A stretch of DNA of 50,816 nucleotides, taken from Spirochaetaceae bacterium (lineage in GTDB: Bacteria > Spirochaetota > Spirochaetia > DSM-27196 > SLST01). Position numbers and translations under genes: made by a program. The stretch spans positions 1 to 50,816 of the forward strand of contig SKQU01000214.1 in NCBI GenBank assembly GCA_007118855.1, in the 5' to 3' direction. Shown piece by piece: positions 9,168 through 16,777 of the stretch; within the stretch, counting starts at the first letter, position 1; each line of letters opens with the position of its first letter. The notes below the pieces were generated by a model. That model was not told the origin of the DNA, searched no databases, and saw only the letters and a list, made by a program, of their open reading frames with translations.

Positions 9168-9195
9168 ATTATGGAGGCTGTACCGGTCTGTGCAA
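9168..9195 (-). promoter_or_regulatory. Promoter TTGCAC-N16-CATAAT, predicted leaderless for the trehalase-like gene
   Basis: Reverse complement of 9190-9195 and 9168-9173; 6 nt to ATG at 9161. Confidence 0.5.
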
Positions 9196-9245
9196 GGGCC
9201 TTTCGGTGCGAATGTCCCGGCGGACTCGCGCCGATACTCTAGACC

Positions 9246-9740
9246 GTGACGCGACTGCACCGCTTTTCGTGTACCATGACGGTCCTCGCCGTGTCGCTCG
9301 TGCTGGCTTCGTCGCTGGAGGCGCAGCGGATCCCCCCTGTGGAGGCCGTGTCCACCCCGCTGCACTGGGCCGCTGAGAACGCCTTGCTCGGAATGGCATC
9401 AGGCCTGATCGCGAACGGGGCCCTCGTCAGCGCTCCGGACCAGTTCGGCCGCACGCCGCTTCACCTCGCGGTGAGATCGGCGGCCATGATCGAGCTCCTG
9501 CTCGAGGCCGGTGCCGACGTCAATGCGAAGGACATCTTCGCGCGCACGCCGCTTCACGAGGCGCTGCCCTACCCCGACAGCGTCCGCGTCCTGCTCGCGG
9601 CCGGCGCCGATATCCGCGCCGAGGACTCCTTCGGACACACACCGCTTGAACGAACGCTCAGGTACGGTACCGGGTCACGAAACCTGAGGGTGATCGAACT
9701 CCTGATCGCCGCCGGCGCCGGAGCGCCTCGCAGCCGGTAA
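9246..9740 (+). CDS. Secreted ankyrin-repeat protein
   Basis: N-terminal signal peptide (MTVLAVSLVLASSLEAQ) and ankyrin consensus units FGRTPLHLAVRSAAMIELLLEAGADVNAKD, FARTPLHEALP...VRVLLAAGADIRAED. Confidence 0.85.
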   Translation: MTRLHRFSCTMTVLAVSLVLASSLEAQRIPPVEAVSTPLHWAAENALLGMASGLIANGALVSAPDQFGRTPLHLAVRSAAMIELLLEAGADVNAKDIFARTPLHEALPYPDSVRVLLAAGADIRAEDSFGHTPLERTLRYGTGSRNLRVIELLIAAGAGAPRSR

Positions 9741-9747
9741 GCCGGTG

Positions 9748-10569
9748 CTACTCGAGCGGGTAGTGCTTCCAGGGCCCGTCGACAAGCCGCCGGTGATCGT
9801 CGAACGAGTCTATCCGGGATATCTCTTCGGTTGAGAGCGATATGTCGACCGCCGCAAGGTTCGCCGCGAGGTGACCGCGACTCGTCGCCTTGGGTATCAC
9901 GATGATCTCTTTGGCGAGCAGCCACGCAATCGTCGTCTGCGCGGCCGACGCGTCGTGCGCCCGTCCGATCTCAACCATCCGTGCGTCCTGCAACACCTCT
10001 CCCCGGGCGATCGGGCTGTAGGCGGTGATCCGGATGTCGAGCGCCTCACAGGTCTCGAGCAGTTTCTTCTGGAAGAGAAAGGGATGAAACTCCACCTGGT
10101 TCGTCACGATCGGCGCGGGGCTGACCTCGTTCGCCCGGGTAACGAGATCCGCGTTGAAATTGCTGATGCCGATGCTGCGGCTGACCCCGCGGTCGATCAG
10201 TTCCTGCATCGCCGCGAACGTCTCGTCGAACGGCACCTTCCTGTTGGGCCAGTGGATCAGGAGCAAATCGACATACTCCATCTGCAGCTGGTCGCGGATC
10301 TGTGTGCCGAGCTCCAGAACCTGCGACCGGGACTGTTTGCCCAGGGGGACCTTGGTCGTGACGAAGAGCTCCTCGCGCGGCACTCCCGCCTTCGCGATTC
10401 CGGCTGCGACTTGCGCGTGATTCCCGTAGGCGAAGGCGGTGTCGATGTGCCGGTAACCCATCGAAAGCGCGTCGGCAACGCTGGCTGTACATTGCTTCCC
10501 GGTCAGCTCCCAGGTACCAAGCCCGAGCTGAGGGACTGTGCGACCGTCGCGTAGTCTGATGTGTCTCAT
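9748..10569 (-). CDS. Aldo/keto reductase
   Basis: LGLGTWELTG, GYRHIDTAFAYGNHAQVAAGI, VDLLLIHWPN, SIGISNF, VTNQVEFHPFL, IPKATSRGHLAANL. Confidence 0.93.
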   Translation of the reverse strand: MRHIRLRDGRTVPQLGLGTWELTGKQCTASVADALSMGYRHIDTAFAYGNHAQVAAGIAKAGVPREELFVTTKVPLGKQSRSQVLELGTQIRDQLQMEYVDLLLIHWPNRKVPFDETFAAMQELIDRGVSRSIGISNFNADLVTRANEVSPAPIVTNQVEFHPFLFQKKLLETCEALDIRITAYSPIARGEVLQDARMVEIGRAHDASAAQTTIAWLLAKEIIVIPKATSRGHLAANLAAVDISLSTEEISRIDSFDDHRRLVDGPWKHYPLE

Positions 10570-10575
10570 AGGAAA

Positions 10576-10605
10576 AGGCTACTGCGGGCAGAGTGTGCGG
10601 GTCAA
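10576..10605 (-). promoter_or_regulatory. Promoter TTGACC-N18-TAGCCT, predicted leaderless for the aldo/keto reductase
   Basis: Reverse complement of 10600-10605 and 10576-10581; 6 nt to ATG at 10569. Confidence 0.55.
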
Positions 10606-10614
10606 AGGAGATCG

Positions 10615-10698
10615 TACCGGCGCTCGGACTTGAACCGAGACGGTGTCGCCACCACCAGATTTTGAGTCTGGCGCGTCTACCAATTTCGCCACGCCGGC
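10615..10698 (-). tRNA. tRNA-Leu (anticodon CAA)
   Basis: Reverse complement GCCGGCGTGGCGAAATTGGTAGACGCGCCAGACTCAAAATCTGGTGGTGGCGACACCGTCTCGGTTCAAGTCCGAGCGCCGGTA: acceptor stem pairs (G1-U72 at the tip), anticodon loop CTCAAAA, long variable arm, T-loop GGTTCAAGTCC; CCA not encoded. Confidence 0.93.
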
Positions 10699-10725
10699 AT
10701 GTCAGTGGAGCCCTCGACCCTCGTA

Positions 10726-10754
10726 AAGCTATGCCTGAGTGACAGGCGTGTCAA
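10726..10754 (-). promoter_or_regulatory. Promoter of tRNA-Leu, TTGACA-N17-TAGCTT
   Basis: Reverse complement of 10749-10754 is TTGACA and of 10726-10731 is TAGCTT. Confidence 0.6.
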
Positions 10755-10780
10755 TGCCTGAACGCCGGTGCACAGGTGTC

Positions 10781-10801
10781 TGCAGCCTGCAGCCTGCAGC
10801 C
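10781..10801. repeat. Perfect tandem repeat (TGCAGCC)x3 abutting the serA -35 element
   Basis: 10781-10787, 10788-10794 and 10795-10801 are identical heptamers. Confidence 0.9.
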
Positions 10802-10830
10802 TTGCGCCGCCCGGGGGGACCGTGTATGCT
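10802..10830 (+). promoter_or_regulatory. Promoter TTGCGC-N17-TATGCT upstream of serA
   Basis: TTGCGC 10802-10807, TATGCT 10825-10830; short leader with GAGAGAGG before ATG 10850. Confidence 0.45.
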
Positions 10831-10849
10831 CGGGCGAGAGAGGCTGACC

Positions 10850-12028
10850 ATGTTCACGATTCGAACCATGAACAAGATCTCGGAGAAAGGTCTCGCACAG
10901 CTGCCGGCGGACCGCTACTCGGTTGACGACAAGGCCGAACAACCGGACGCGCTGCTCGTACGCAGCGCCGACCTGCACGGCGAGTCGTTCTCGGACAACC
11001 TGAAGGCGATTGCGCGCGCAGGAGCGGGAGTGAACAACATCCCGGTCGACCGGTGCAGCGAGGCCGGTATCGTCGTGTTCAACACGCCGGGCGCGAACGC
11101 CAACAGCGTGAAGGAGCTCGTCGTCGCCGGACTCCTGCTCTCCGCGCGCCGCATCCACGAGGGCATCGGGTGGGCCCAGGAACACGCCTCCGATCCGGAG
11201 CTGGGCGCCCTGGTGGAGAAGGAGAAGAAGCGGTTCGCCGGGACCGAGATCATGGACAAGACGCTCGGAGTCGTGGGGCTCGGAGCGATCGGCGTCATGG
11301 TCTCCAACGCGGCGACGGCGCTCGGCATGAGGGTTGTGGGATACGACCCGTATATCACGGTCGTCTCCGCCTGGGGCCTCGCACGCTCGGTTGAGCGGGC
11401 GCAGTCACTCGACGAGCTGCTCGCCGAGGCCGACTATCTCACGCTCCACGTCCCGCTCAATGACACCACGAGGGGGATGATCGGCGCGGCGGAGCTGTCG
11501 ACGATCAAGGCGGGCGCTCGGATTCTGAACTTCGCGCGAAACGGCCTGATTGACGAGGAAGCGCTGCTCAGCGCACTCGACTCCGGACACGTTGCCCGTT
11601 ACGTCACCGACTTCCCATCCGGAGCAATCGCCGCCCACGAGAACGCGCTGCCGGTTCCTCATCTCGGGGCATCCACGGAGGAGGCCGAAGAGAACTGCGC
11701 GGTCATGGCCGCCCGCCAGGTCGGCGACTACCTCGAGAACGGGATCATCACGAACTCCGTGAACTTCCCGGACTGTCGATTGGAGCCGACCGCGCATCAG
11801 CGTATCCTGATCGCCAATCGGAACATCCCCAATATGGTCGGTCAGGCGACGACGATCCTGGCGAACCACTCGATCAACATCCTCAACCTGTTGAACCGGC
11901 ACAGGGGGGAGCTCGCCTACAATATCATTGACATCGACGGCAACGTCACGTCGGCGGCCGTGAAACAACTCGAGGCGATCGACGGCGTGATTTTCGTGCG
12001 CACGATACAGCCGACGCTCGATTCGTGA
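10850..12028 (+). CDS. serA: D-3-phosphoglycerate dehydrogenase with C-terminal ACT domain
   Basis: GAGVNNIPVDRCSEAGIVVFNTPGANANSVKELV, LGVVGLGAIGVMVSNAA, HLGASTEEAEENCAVMAARQ; ACT-like C-terminus. Confidence 0.92.
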   Translation: MFTIRTMNKISEKGLAQLPADRYSVDDKAEQPDALLVRSADLHGESFSDNLKAIARAGAGVNNIPVDRCSEAGIVVFNTPGANANSVKELVVAGLLLSARRIHEGIGWAQEHASDPELGALVEKEKKRFAGTEIMDKTLGVVGLGAIGVMVSNAATALGMRVVGYDPYITVVSAWGLARSVERAQSLDELLAEADYLTLHVPLNDTTRGMIGAAELSTIKAGARILNFARNGLIDEEALLSALDSGHVARYVTDFPSGAIAAHENALPVPHLGASTEEAEENCAVMAARQVGDYLENGIITNSVNFPDCRLEPTAHQRILIANRNIPNMVGQATTILANHSINILNLLNRHRGELAYNIIDIDGNVTSAAVKQLEAIDGVIFVRTIQPTLDS

Positions 12029-12043
12029 CGGTATCTTTCGCCT

Positions 12044-13087
12044 ATGAACAGTAGCACTTTGAGGCTGCGGCGGGCGGCAGTGCGCACCGCGTTGCTCACC
12101 GCCGTGTCGCTGGCAGCCCTGCTCGTGCCGGCATGCGCATCGCCGGGGCGCGACCTGCCCGCGGGACTCTACGCGGAGATCGTCACGAACCGCGGCGAGA
12201 TACTCATTCGTCTTCACCCCGAGCGCGCGCCGCTGACGGTCATGAACTTCGTCGGCCTTGCCGAGGGGACGATAGACAACGACCACGCCCCTGGCCGACC
12301 CTTCTACGACGGTCTGACCTTCCACCGCGTGGAGCCCGGGTTCGTGATTCAGGGCGGAGACCCAAGAGGCAACGGATCGGGCGGCCCCGGCTATCAGTTC
12401 CCCACGGAGACGCATGCGGAGCTCCGCCATGATCGACCGGGAGTGGTCGCGATGGCGAACTCCGGCCCGGACACCAACGGGAGCCAGTTCTACATCACCA
12501 AGGCGCCAACGCCGCACCTCGACGGCGGCTACAACGTCTTTGGAGAGGTGATTGAGGGCATGGACGTCGTCACCAGCATCGTGGCGGGAGACCGGATGCG
12601 AGAGGTGCGGATCATCAGATCCGGTGAGACGGCGACCGGCTATACGGCCTCCACCGAGGAGTTTCTGCAGCTCGTGGCGCAGGTAGAGGAGGAGCGGGAG
12701 GCGGCGCGCCGTCTGGCACGGGAGGCCTCGCTTCGCGACTTGCGCGACCGGTATCCCACGCTGCAGGAGGATGCAAGCGGTCTCCTGCTCGCGCGAATCC
12801 GGGATGGAGCCGGGGAGCTTCCGGGCCAGGGACAAGAGATCGACGTCCACATCGTCTGGTCGCTGCCCGACGGCACGCAGCTCGACAGCACCAGGGATCG
12901 TGACACACCGCACCGGTTCATCTACCTCCGCGATCGCCTCATACCGGGGCTCGAGATGGCAATCGGCACGATGAAAGTCGGCGAACGCACGGTCGCGCTC
13001 GTCCCTCCGGACCTCTGGAGTGCGGGGCGCCCGCCGATGATCCCGGCCGACTCCTATGTCGTGTTCGACATCGAGCGGTTGAAGTAG
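12044..13087 (+). CDS. Dual-domain peptidyl-prolyl isomerase: N-terminal cyclophilin, C-terminal FKBP-like domain, probable lipoprotein
   Basis: Lipobox-like LLVPACAS; cyclophilin FHRVEPGFVIQGGDPRGNGSGGPGYQF and YNVFGEVIEGMDVV; FKBP-like DVHIVWSLPDGTQLDSTRDRDTPHRFIYLRDRLIPGLEMAIGTMKVGERTVALVPPDL...MIPADSYVVFDIERLK. Confidence 0.88.
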   Translation: MNSSTLRLRRAAVRTALLTAVSLAALLVPACASPGRDLPAGLYAEIVTNRGEILIRLHPERAPLTVMNFVGLAEGTIDNDHAPGRPFYDGLTFHRVEPGFVIQGGDPRGNGSGGPGYQFPTETHAELRHDRPGVVAMANSGPDTNGSQFYITKAPTPHLDGGYNVFGEVIEGMDVVTSIVAGDRMREVRIIRSGETATGYTASTEEFLQLVAQVEEEREAARRLAREASLRDLRDRYPTLQEDASGLLLARIRDGAGELPGQGQEIDVHIVWSLPDGTQLDSTRDRDTPHRFIYLRDRLIPGLEMAIGTMKVGERTVALVPPDLWSAGRPPMIPADSYVVFDIERLK

Positions 13088-13091
13088 CCTG

Positions 13092-15176
13092 CTACTCGAG
13101 CTCCCTGTACCCGGCACGCAGATCCTCGAGGTACCGACTGAGCTCGCGCGAAGTCTCCTCGAGCGCGGAGACCGACGGCGCATCCTGGTCACTCGAGACG
13201 CTTCGCATCCGGGCAAGGTCGATCTCCATCTGCTTGAGCTGGTTCAGGCTTGACGACAGGCGAAGACGGAGCATCTCCTGCTCGTGCTTCAGCTCGGCGT
13301 ACGAACGCTGCTGTTCACGGATCTGCTCTATGGAGCGGTCGTACTCGGCAATGAGCTTCACGCTCGAGGTCTCCTCCCGTTGCTTCTGCAGGGTCAGAAG
13401 ATCACGCTCGAGGGCAGCGAGCGGGATGCCGCGCGCAATCTCGTCGATCTCCCGGCTCGTCTGGTCGAGCCGCCTGATCTGATCGACGTAGTCGCTGAGC
13501 ACCGGTTCGAAGTCGGCGCCAAGCGGTGACCCATCCGGCAAGGCGTCGATCACGGTCACAAGACGTCGACGGATCGACTCCGCCTCCGCACTGAGCCCGT
13601 CCGCCGGAGCCGGCTGTCCGCGGCGGGCCTGACGCCCGACGGCCGCAGCCGCTCGCCCGCCGATGCGGGCCCCGAGCTCCCGCAGCCGCTTGCGCAGGCG
13701 TCGCTCGCGGGCCCGGTAGGCCGGAAAGTGGGTCAGCAGTCCGATCCCCATGAAGGCCACCGGGAAGATCGACCACATGAAACCGGGCGACGTTATCAGA
13801 TTGAGCGACACGAGAAACACGCACGTCGCGACATTCGAGACGAGATGACCGCGCCACGAGCTGCGGTTCTTCGCGTACTTGCGATAGAGCCGCAGTTGCT
13901 CACGCGTGAGGCCCTCCGCCTCGTCGAGCTCCCGGCTCTCGTGCATCCTGTCGCTGACCCCCGCATAGTGGCTCGCCAGTCCGATCCCCCATGCCAGGAG
14001 GGGGATGAGGAACCAGGGAAAGCCCGCTCCAGCAACGGTCAGCCAGAGGAGGAACAGCCCCCCGTTGACCCCCAGATACGACACGAGATGGGCCCGGAAG
14101 CCTGCCTTTTCCTTGGCTGCGACGCCGGCCACATGATCCTTGTAGTCCTCAATGAGTGGATCATGGCTGGTATCGGGTGGCGGCTCCCGGAGCGCCCGGT
14201 CCCAGCCGCTTCGCGACCCACCGGCTCCTTCGTCATCAAGGTCGTCGTCACGCTCCCGTGGCCGGTCCCCACCTCCTTGCCGCGCGGCGCTTCCGCGCAC
14301 ATCGTCGTCGGATCGTGCGCGCGTGAGGAACCCCTTCTGCACGAGCGACTCGAGCCCACGCTCGACGGCCGGACCGCGGGCAGGAAGGCGTCCGCGTATC
14401 TCGTCGACCGAGATCCGTCGTCCGGCTCTCTTGATCTCCTGCAGTACAAGCGATTTGAGCTCGTTGAAGTCGGCGTACTCCGATGTGGCGAGGTTCTCGG
14501 CGAGAACACGTGCCGGTGAGCGGGGACGTGTGTCGGTCGGGGTGTCGGCGGCGGTCGGGGTGTCCTCGGGCGCGCGGGATCGCGCGGGGTCACCCGTCGG
14601 CCGAACGACGCCGTCCGGCTCGTCGAGCTCGTCTCCCGGCAGGCGGATTTCCGCGAGCCCGGAGACGGAGATCTCGTACGCATCGATCTCGCGGGCGACG
14701 CCTCGGAGTCGCACCTGCCCCAGGTGCGTCATCAGAAGCGGGATCTTGTCTGCCACGAGATGGTAGACATCCCGGGAGACACAGATCCGGCCCGGCCGGG
14801 CCAGGCTCTGCAGCCGGGTCACGACGGTCACGCCGTCACCAATCGCGTCATCCTCGAGGAAATGTATGTCACCCAGATGCACACCGATCCGCAGCCGAAG
14901 CGGCAGGTCGGGGGCGGCTTCATTGTGCACGCCGACGGCTTCCTGGATCTCAGCCGCGCATCTCACGGCGGCGACGGCGCTGGGAAACTCGCACAGCAGT
15001 GCATCGCCCACCGTCTTGATCACCCTGCCCCTGTACGCCTCCACGGTCTCGCGCACGAGTCTGCTCTGCGTCGCGAGAAGGTCGAGTGTGCCGGTCTCGT
15101 CACGCTCGAGCATTCGAGTGAATCCCACGATGTCGGTGAACATAACCGCCGCGAGGCGGTGACCGGTCCGCTCCAT
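13092..15176 (-). CDS. Class III adenylate/guanylate cyclase with winged-helix-like linker, two 2TM-type membrane segments and a C-terminal coiled coil
   Basis: VMFTDIVGFTRMLERDE and KTVGDALLCEF cyclase core; two similar segments (FRAHLVSYLGVNGGLFLLWLTVAGAGFPWFLIPLLAWGIGLASHY and WRGHLVSNVATCVFLVSLNLITSPGFMWSIFPVAFMGIGLLTHF); C-terminal Q/E/L-rich helix. Confidence 0.85.
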   Translation of the reverse strand: MERTGHRLAAVMFTDIVGFTRMLERDETGTLDLLATQSRLVRETVEAYRGRVIKTVGDALLCEFPSAVAAVRCAAEIQEAVGVHNEAAPDLPLRLRIGVHLGDIHFLEDDAIGDGVTVVTRLQSLARPGRICVSRDVYHLVADKIPLLMTHLGQVRLRGVAREIDAYEISVSGLAEIRLPGDELDEPDGVVRPTGDPARSRAPEDTPTAADTPTDTRPRSPARVLAENLATSEYADFNELKSLVLQEIKRAGRRISVDEIRGRLPARGPAVERGLESLVQKGFLTRARSDDDVRGSAARQGGGDRPRERDDDLDDEGAGGSRSGWDRALREPPPDTSHDPLIEDYKDHVAGVAAKEKAGFRAHLVSYLGVNGGLFLLWLTVAGAGFPWFLIPLLAWGIGLASHYAGVSDRMHESRELDEAEGLTREQLRLYRKYAKNRSSWRGHLVSNVATCVFLVSLNLITSPGFMWSIFPVAFMGIGLLTHFPAYRARERRLRKRLRELGARIGGRAAAAVGRQARRGQPAPADGLSAEAESIRRRLVTVIDALPDGSPLGADFEPVLSDYVDQIRRLDQTSREIDEIARGIPLAALERDLLTLQKQREETSSVKLIAEYDRSIEQIREQQRSYAELKHEQEMLRLRLSSSLNQLKQMEIDLARMRSVSSDQDAPSVSALEETSRELSRYLEDLRAGYRELE

Positions 15177-15184
15177 TGGTGCTC

Positions 15185-15213
15185 ACAATAGGCTCGCGCG
15201 ACCGCAGCGTCAA
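15185..15213 (-). promoter_or_regulatory. Promoter TTGACG-N17-TATTGT for the cyclase gene, near-leaderless
   Basis: Reverse complement of 15208-15213 and 15185-15190; 8 nt to ATG at 15176. Confidence 0.6.
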
Positions 15214-15216
15214 CCC

Positions 15217-15252
15217 GGAAGCACCGCCGGAAGCACCGCCGGAAGCACCGCC
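15217..15252. repeat. Perfect tandem repeat (GGAAGCACCGCC)x3
   Basis: Three identical consecutive 12-mers at 15217-15228, 15229-15240 and 15241-15252, in the gap between cyclase and cardiolipin synthase. Confidence 0.95.
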
Positions 15253-15269
15253 GGCGGGGCCGCCCGGCT

Positions 15270-16733
15270 CTACAGGTATGGCGCGGCGAGCCGCACGATT
15301 CCGTCGCGCAGCTTGACCGGCAACGATCGGCCGTTCACCTCGGCAAGCGTGAGTCGATGGGCGCCGCCCATGCGCCGTTCGATCTCGTCGTTGAGCCGCG
15401 TTCCGAGCTCGGTGCTGTAGCACTCGATACCGAGCTCGAAGTTCAGCCGCAGACTTCTCGGGTCCCAGTTCGAGGACCCGATCAGGCTGAAGCCACCGTC
15501 CACGACCATGAGCTTGCTGTGGTCGAATGGCCCCTCGGTCATCCAGACGCGGCATCCCCATTCGAGCACCTGCCACATCTGGGCCATCGACGCCCACGCG
15601 ACCATCTTCAGGTTGTTCTCACGCGGCAGAACGATATCTACGACCACACCACGCAGCGCGCAGGTGTTCAGCGCGGAGATCAGGGCACGGTCGGGGAGGA
15701 AGTACGGGGTCACGATCCGTACCGACCGCCGGGCCACGGCGAGCGCCCCCTGGAACGCCATGCTCATCCTGTCGAGGTCCTGATCCGGCCCGTCGGGCAC
15801 GACCCGGGCATGCACCCCCCCGCTGCCCAGTTCCGGGCGGGGAAACCACTGGTCACCGGCAAGGAGCTCGCCGGTGGTGAAGTGCCAGTCCTCGACGAAC
15901 ACCGCCTGAAGTTGCCGGACGATCGGCCCGAGCAGACGAAAGTGGGTGTCGCGAGTGGGGTGCGCCGGGTTGTCGCCCAGAACATGACAGGCGCGGACGT
16001 TCATGCCCCCCGCGAAGCCGATCCGCCCGTCTATCACGAGGATCTTCCGATGGTTGCGCAGGTTAAGATAAGGGGTCCGCCAGGTGAGCAGTCCGGACAT
16101 GAAGAGCGCCGTCCTCACGCCGCAGTCGGCCAGACGGCTGGTGATCGGCGGCATGGAGTAGCGAGCGCCAACCGCATCCACGAGCACACACACCTCCACA
16201 CCGCGACGAACCGCTCGCACCAGCGCATCGAGGAAACGCTGCCCGGCCGCATCGTTGTCGAAGATGTACACGCACATGCTGATCGACCGCTGCGCCCGGT
16301 CAATAGCCTCGATCATGGCCGGATAGGCCTGATCGCCGTCAAAGAGCGGCTCGACCGAGTTTCCTCTCAGAAGCTGCAGTCGCGTGAGCGACCTGGCAAC
16401 CTGCGCCATGTCCGAAAGATGCCTCATCTCCGACGGCAGCTCCAGGGCGAGGTCAGACGGCAGGCACTCAGACGGACCGACGTCGCGGACCAGCGCCCGC
16501 TCGTGACCCCGCTGCCCTGACACTCGTCTTCGCACCCGGTTAATGCCGAGCAGAACGTAGAGAAGAGTCCCTACGAAGGGGGCAAGCCAGATCAGCCCGA
16601 CCCATGCGACCGCCGCGCGTGAATCGCGTTTGTAGAGGATCGCATGCCCGGTCGCAACCACCGACAGCGCGAACCCGACGACGGCGGTCGCAAGCGGCCA
16701 GAACGCCTCAACGAAGCCCGTAAACGAACTCAT
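15270..16733 (-). CDS. cls: Cardiolipin synthase / phospholipase D family
   Basis: Two HKD motifs: HRKILVIDGRIGFAGGMN and HSKLMVVDGGFSLIGSSNWDPRSLRLNFE; N-terminal TM segments. Confidence 0.92.
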   Translation of the reverse strand: MSSFTGFVEAFWPLATAVVGFALSVVATGHAILYKRDSRAAVAWVGLIWLAPFVGTLLYVLLGINRVRRRVSGQRGHERALVRDVGPSECLPSDLALELPSEMRHLSDMAQVARSLTRLQLLRGNSVEPLFDGDQAYPAMIEAIDRAQRSISMCVYIFDNDAAGQRFLDALVRAVRRGVEVCVLVDAVGARYSMPPITSRLADCGVRTALFMSGLLTWRTPYLNLRNHRKILVIDGRIGFAGGMNVRACHVLGDNPAHPTRDTHFRLLGPIVRQLQAVFVEDWHFTTGELLAGDQWFPRPELGSGGVHARVVPDGPDQDLDRMSMAFQGALAVARRSVRIVTPYFLPDRALISALNTCALRGVVVDIVLPRENNLKMVAWASMAQMWQVLEWGCRVWMTEGPFDHSKLMVVDGGFSLIGSSNWDPRSLRLNFELGIECYSTELGTRLNDEIERRMGGAHRLTLAEVNGRSLPVKLRDGIVRLAAPYL

Positions 16734-16777
16734 GCACTGGTACTATAACGGATCGGCGGCGATCACGCAGCCGACTG

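Noticed and set aside
11405-13216. 603-aa minus-strand ORF antisense to serA and the PPIase gene
   Set aside because: Shadow ORF with no recognisable domain; the + strand genes are clear.
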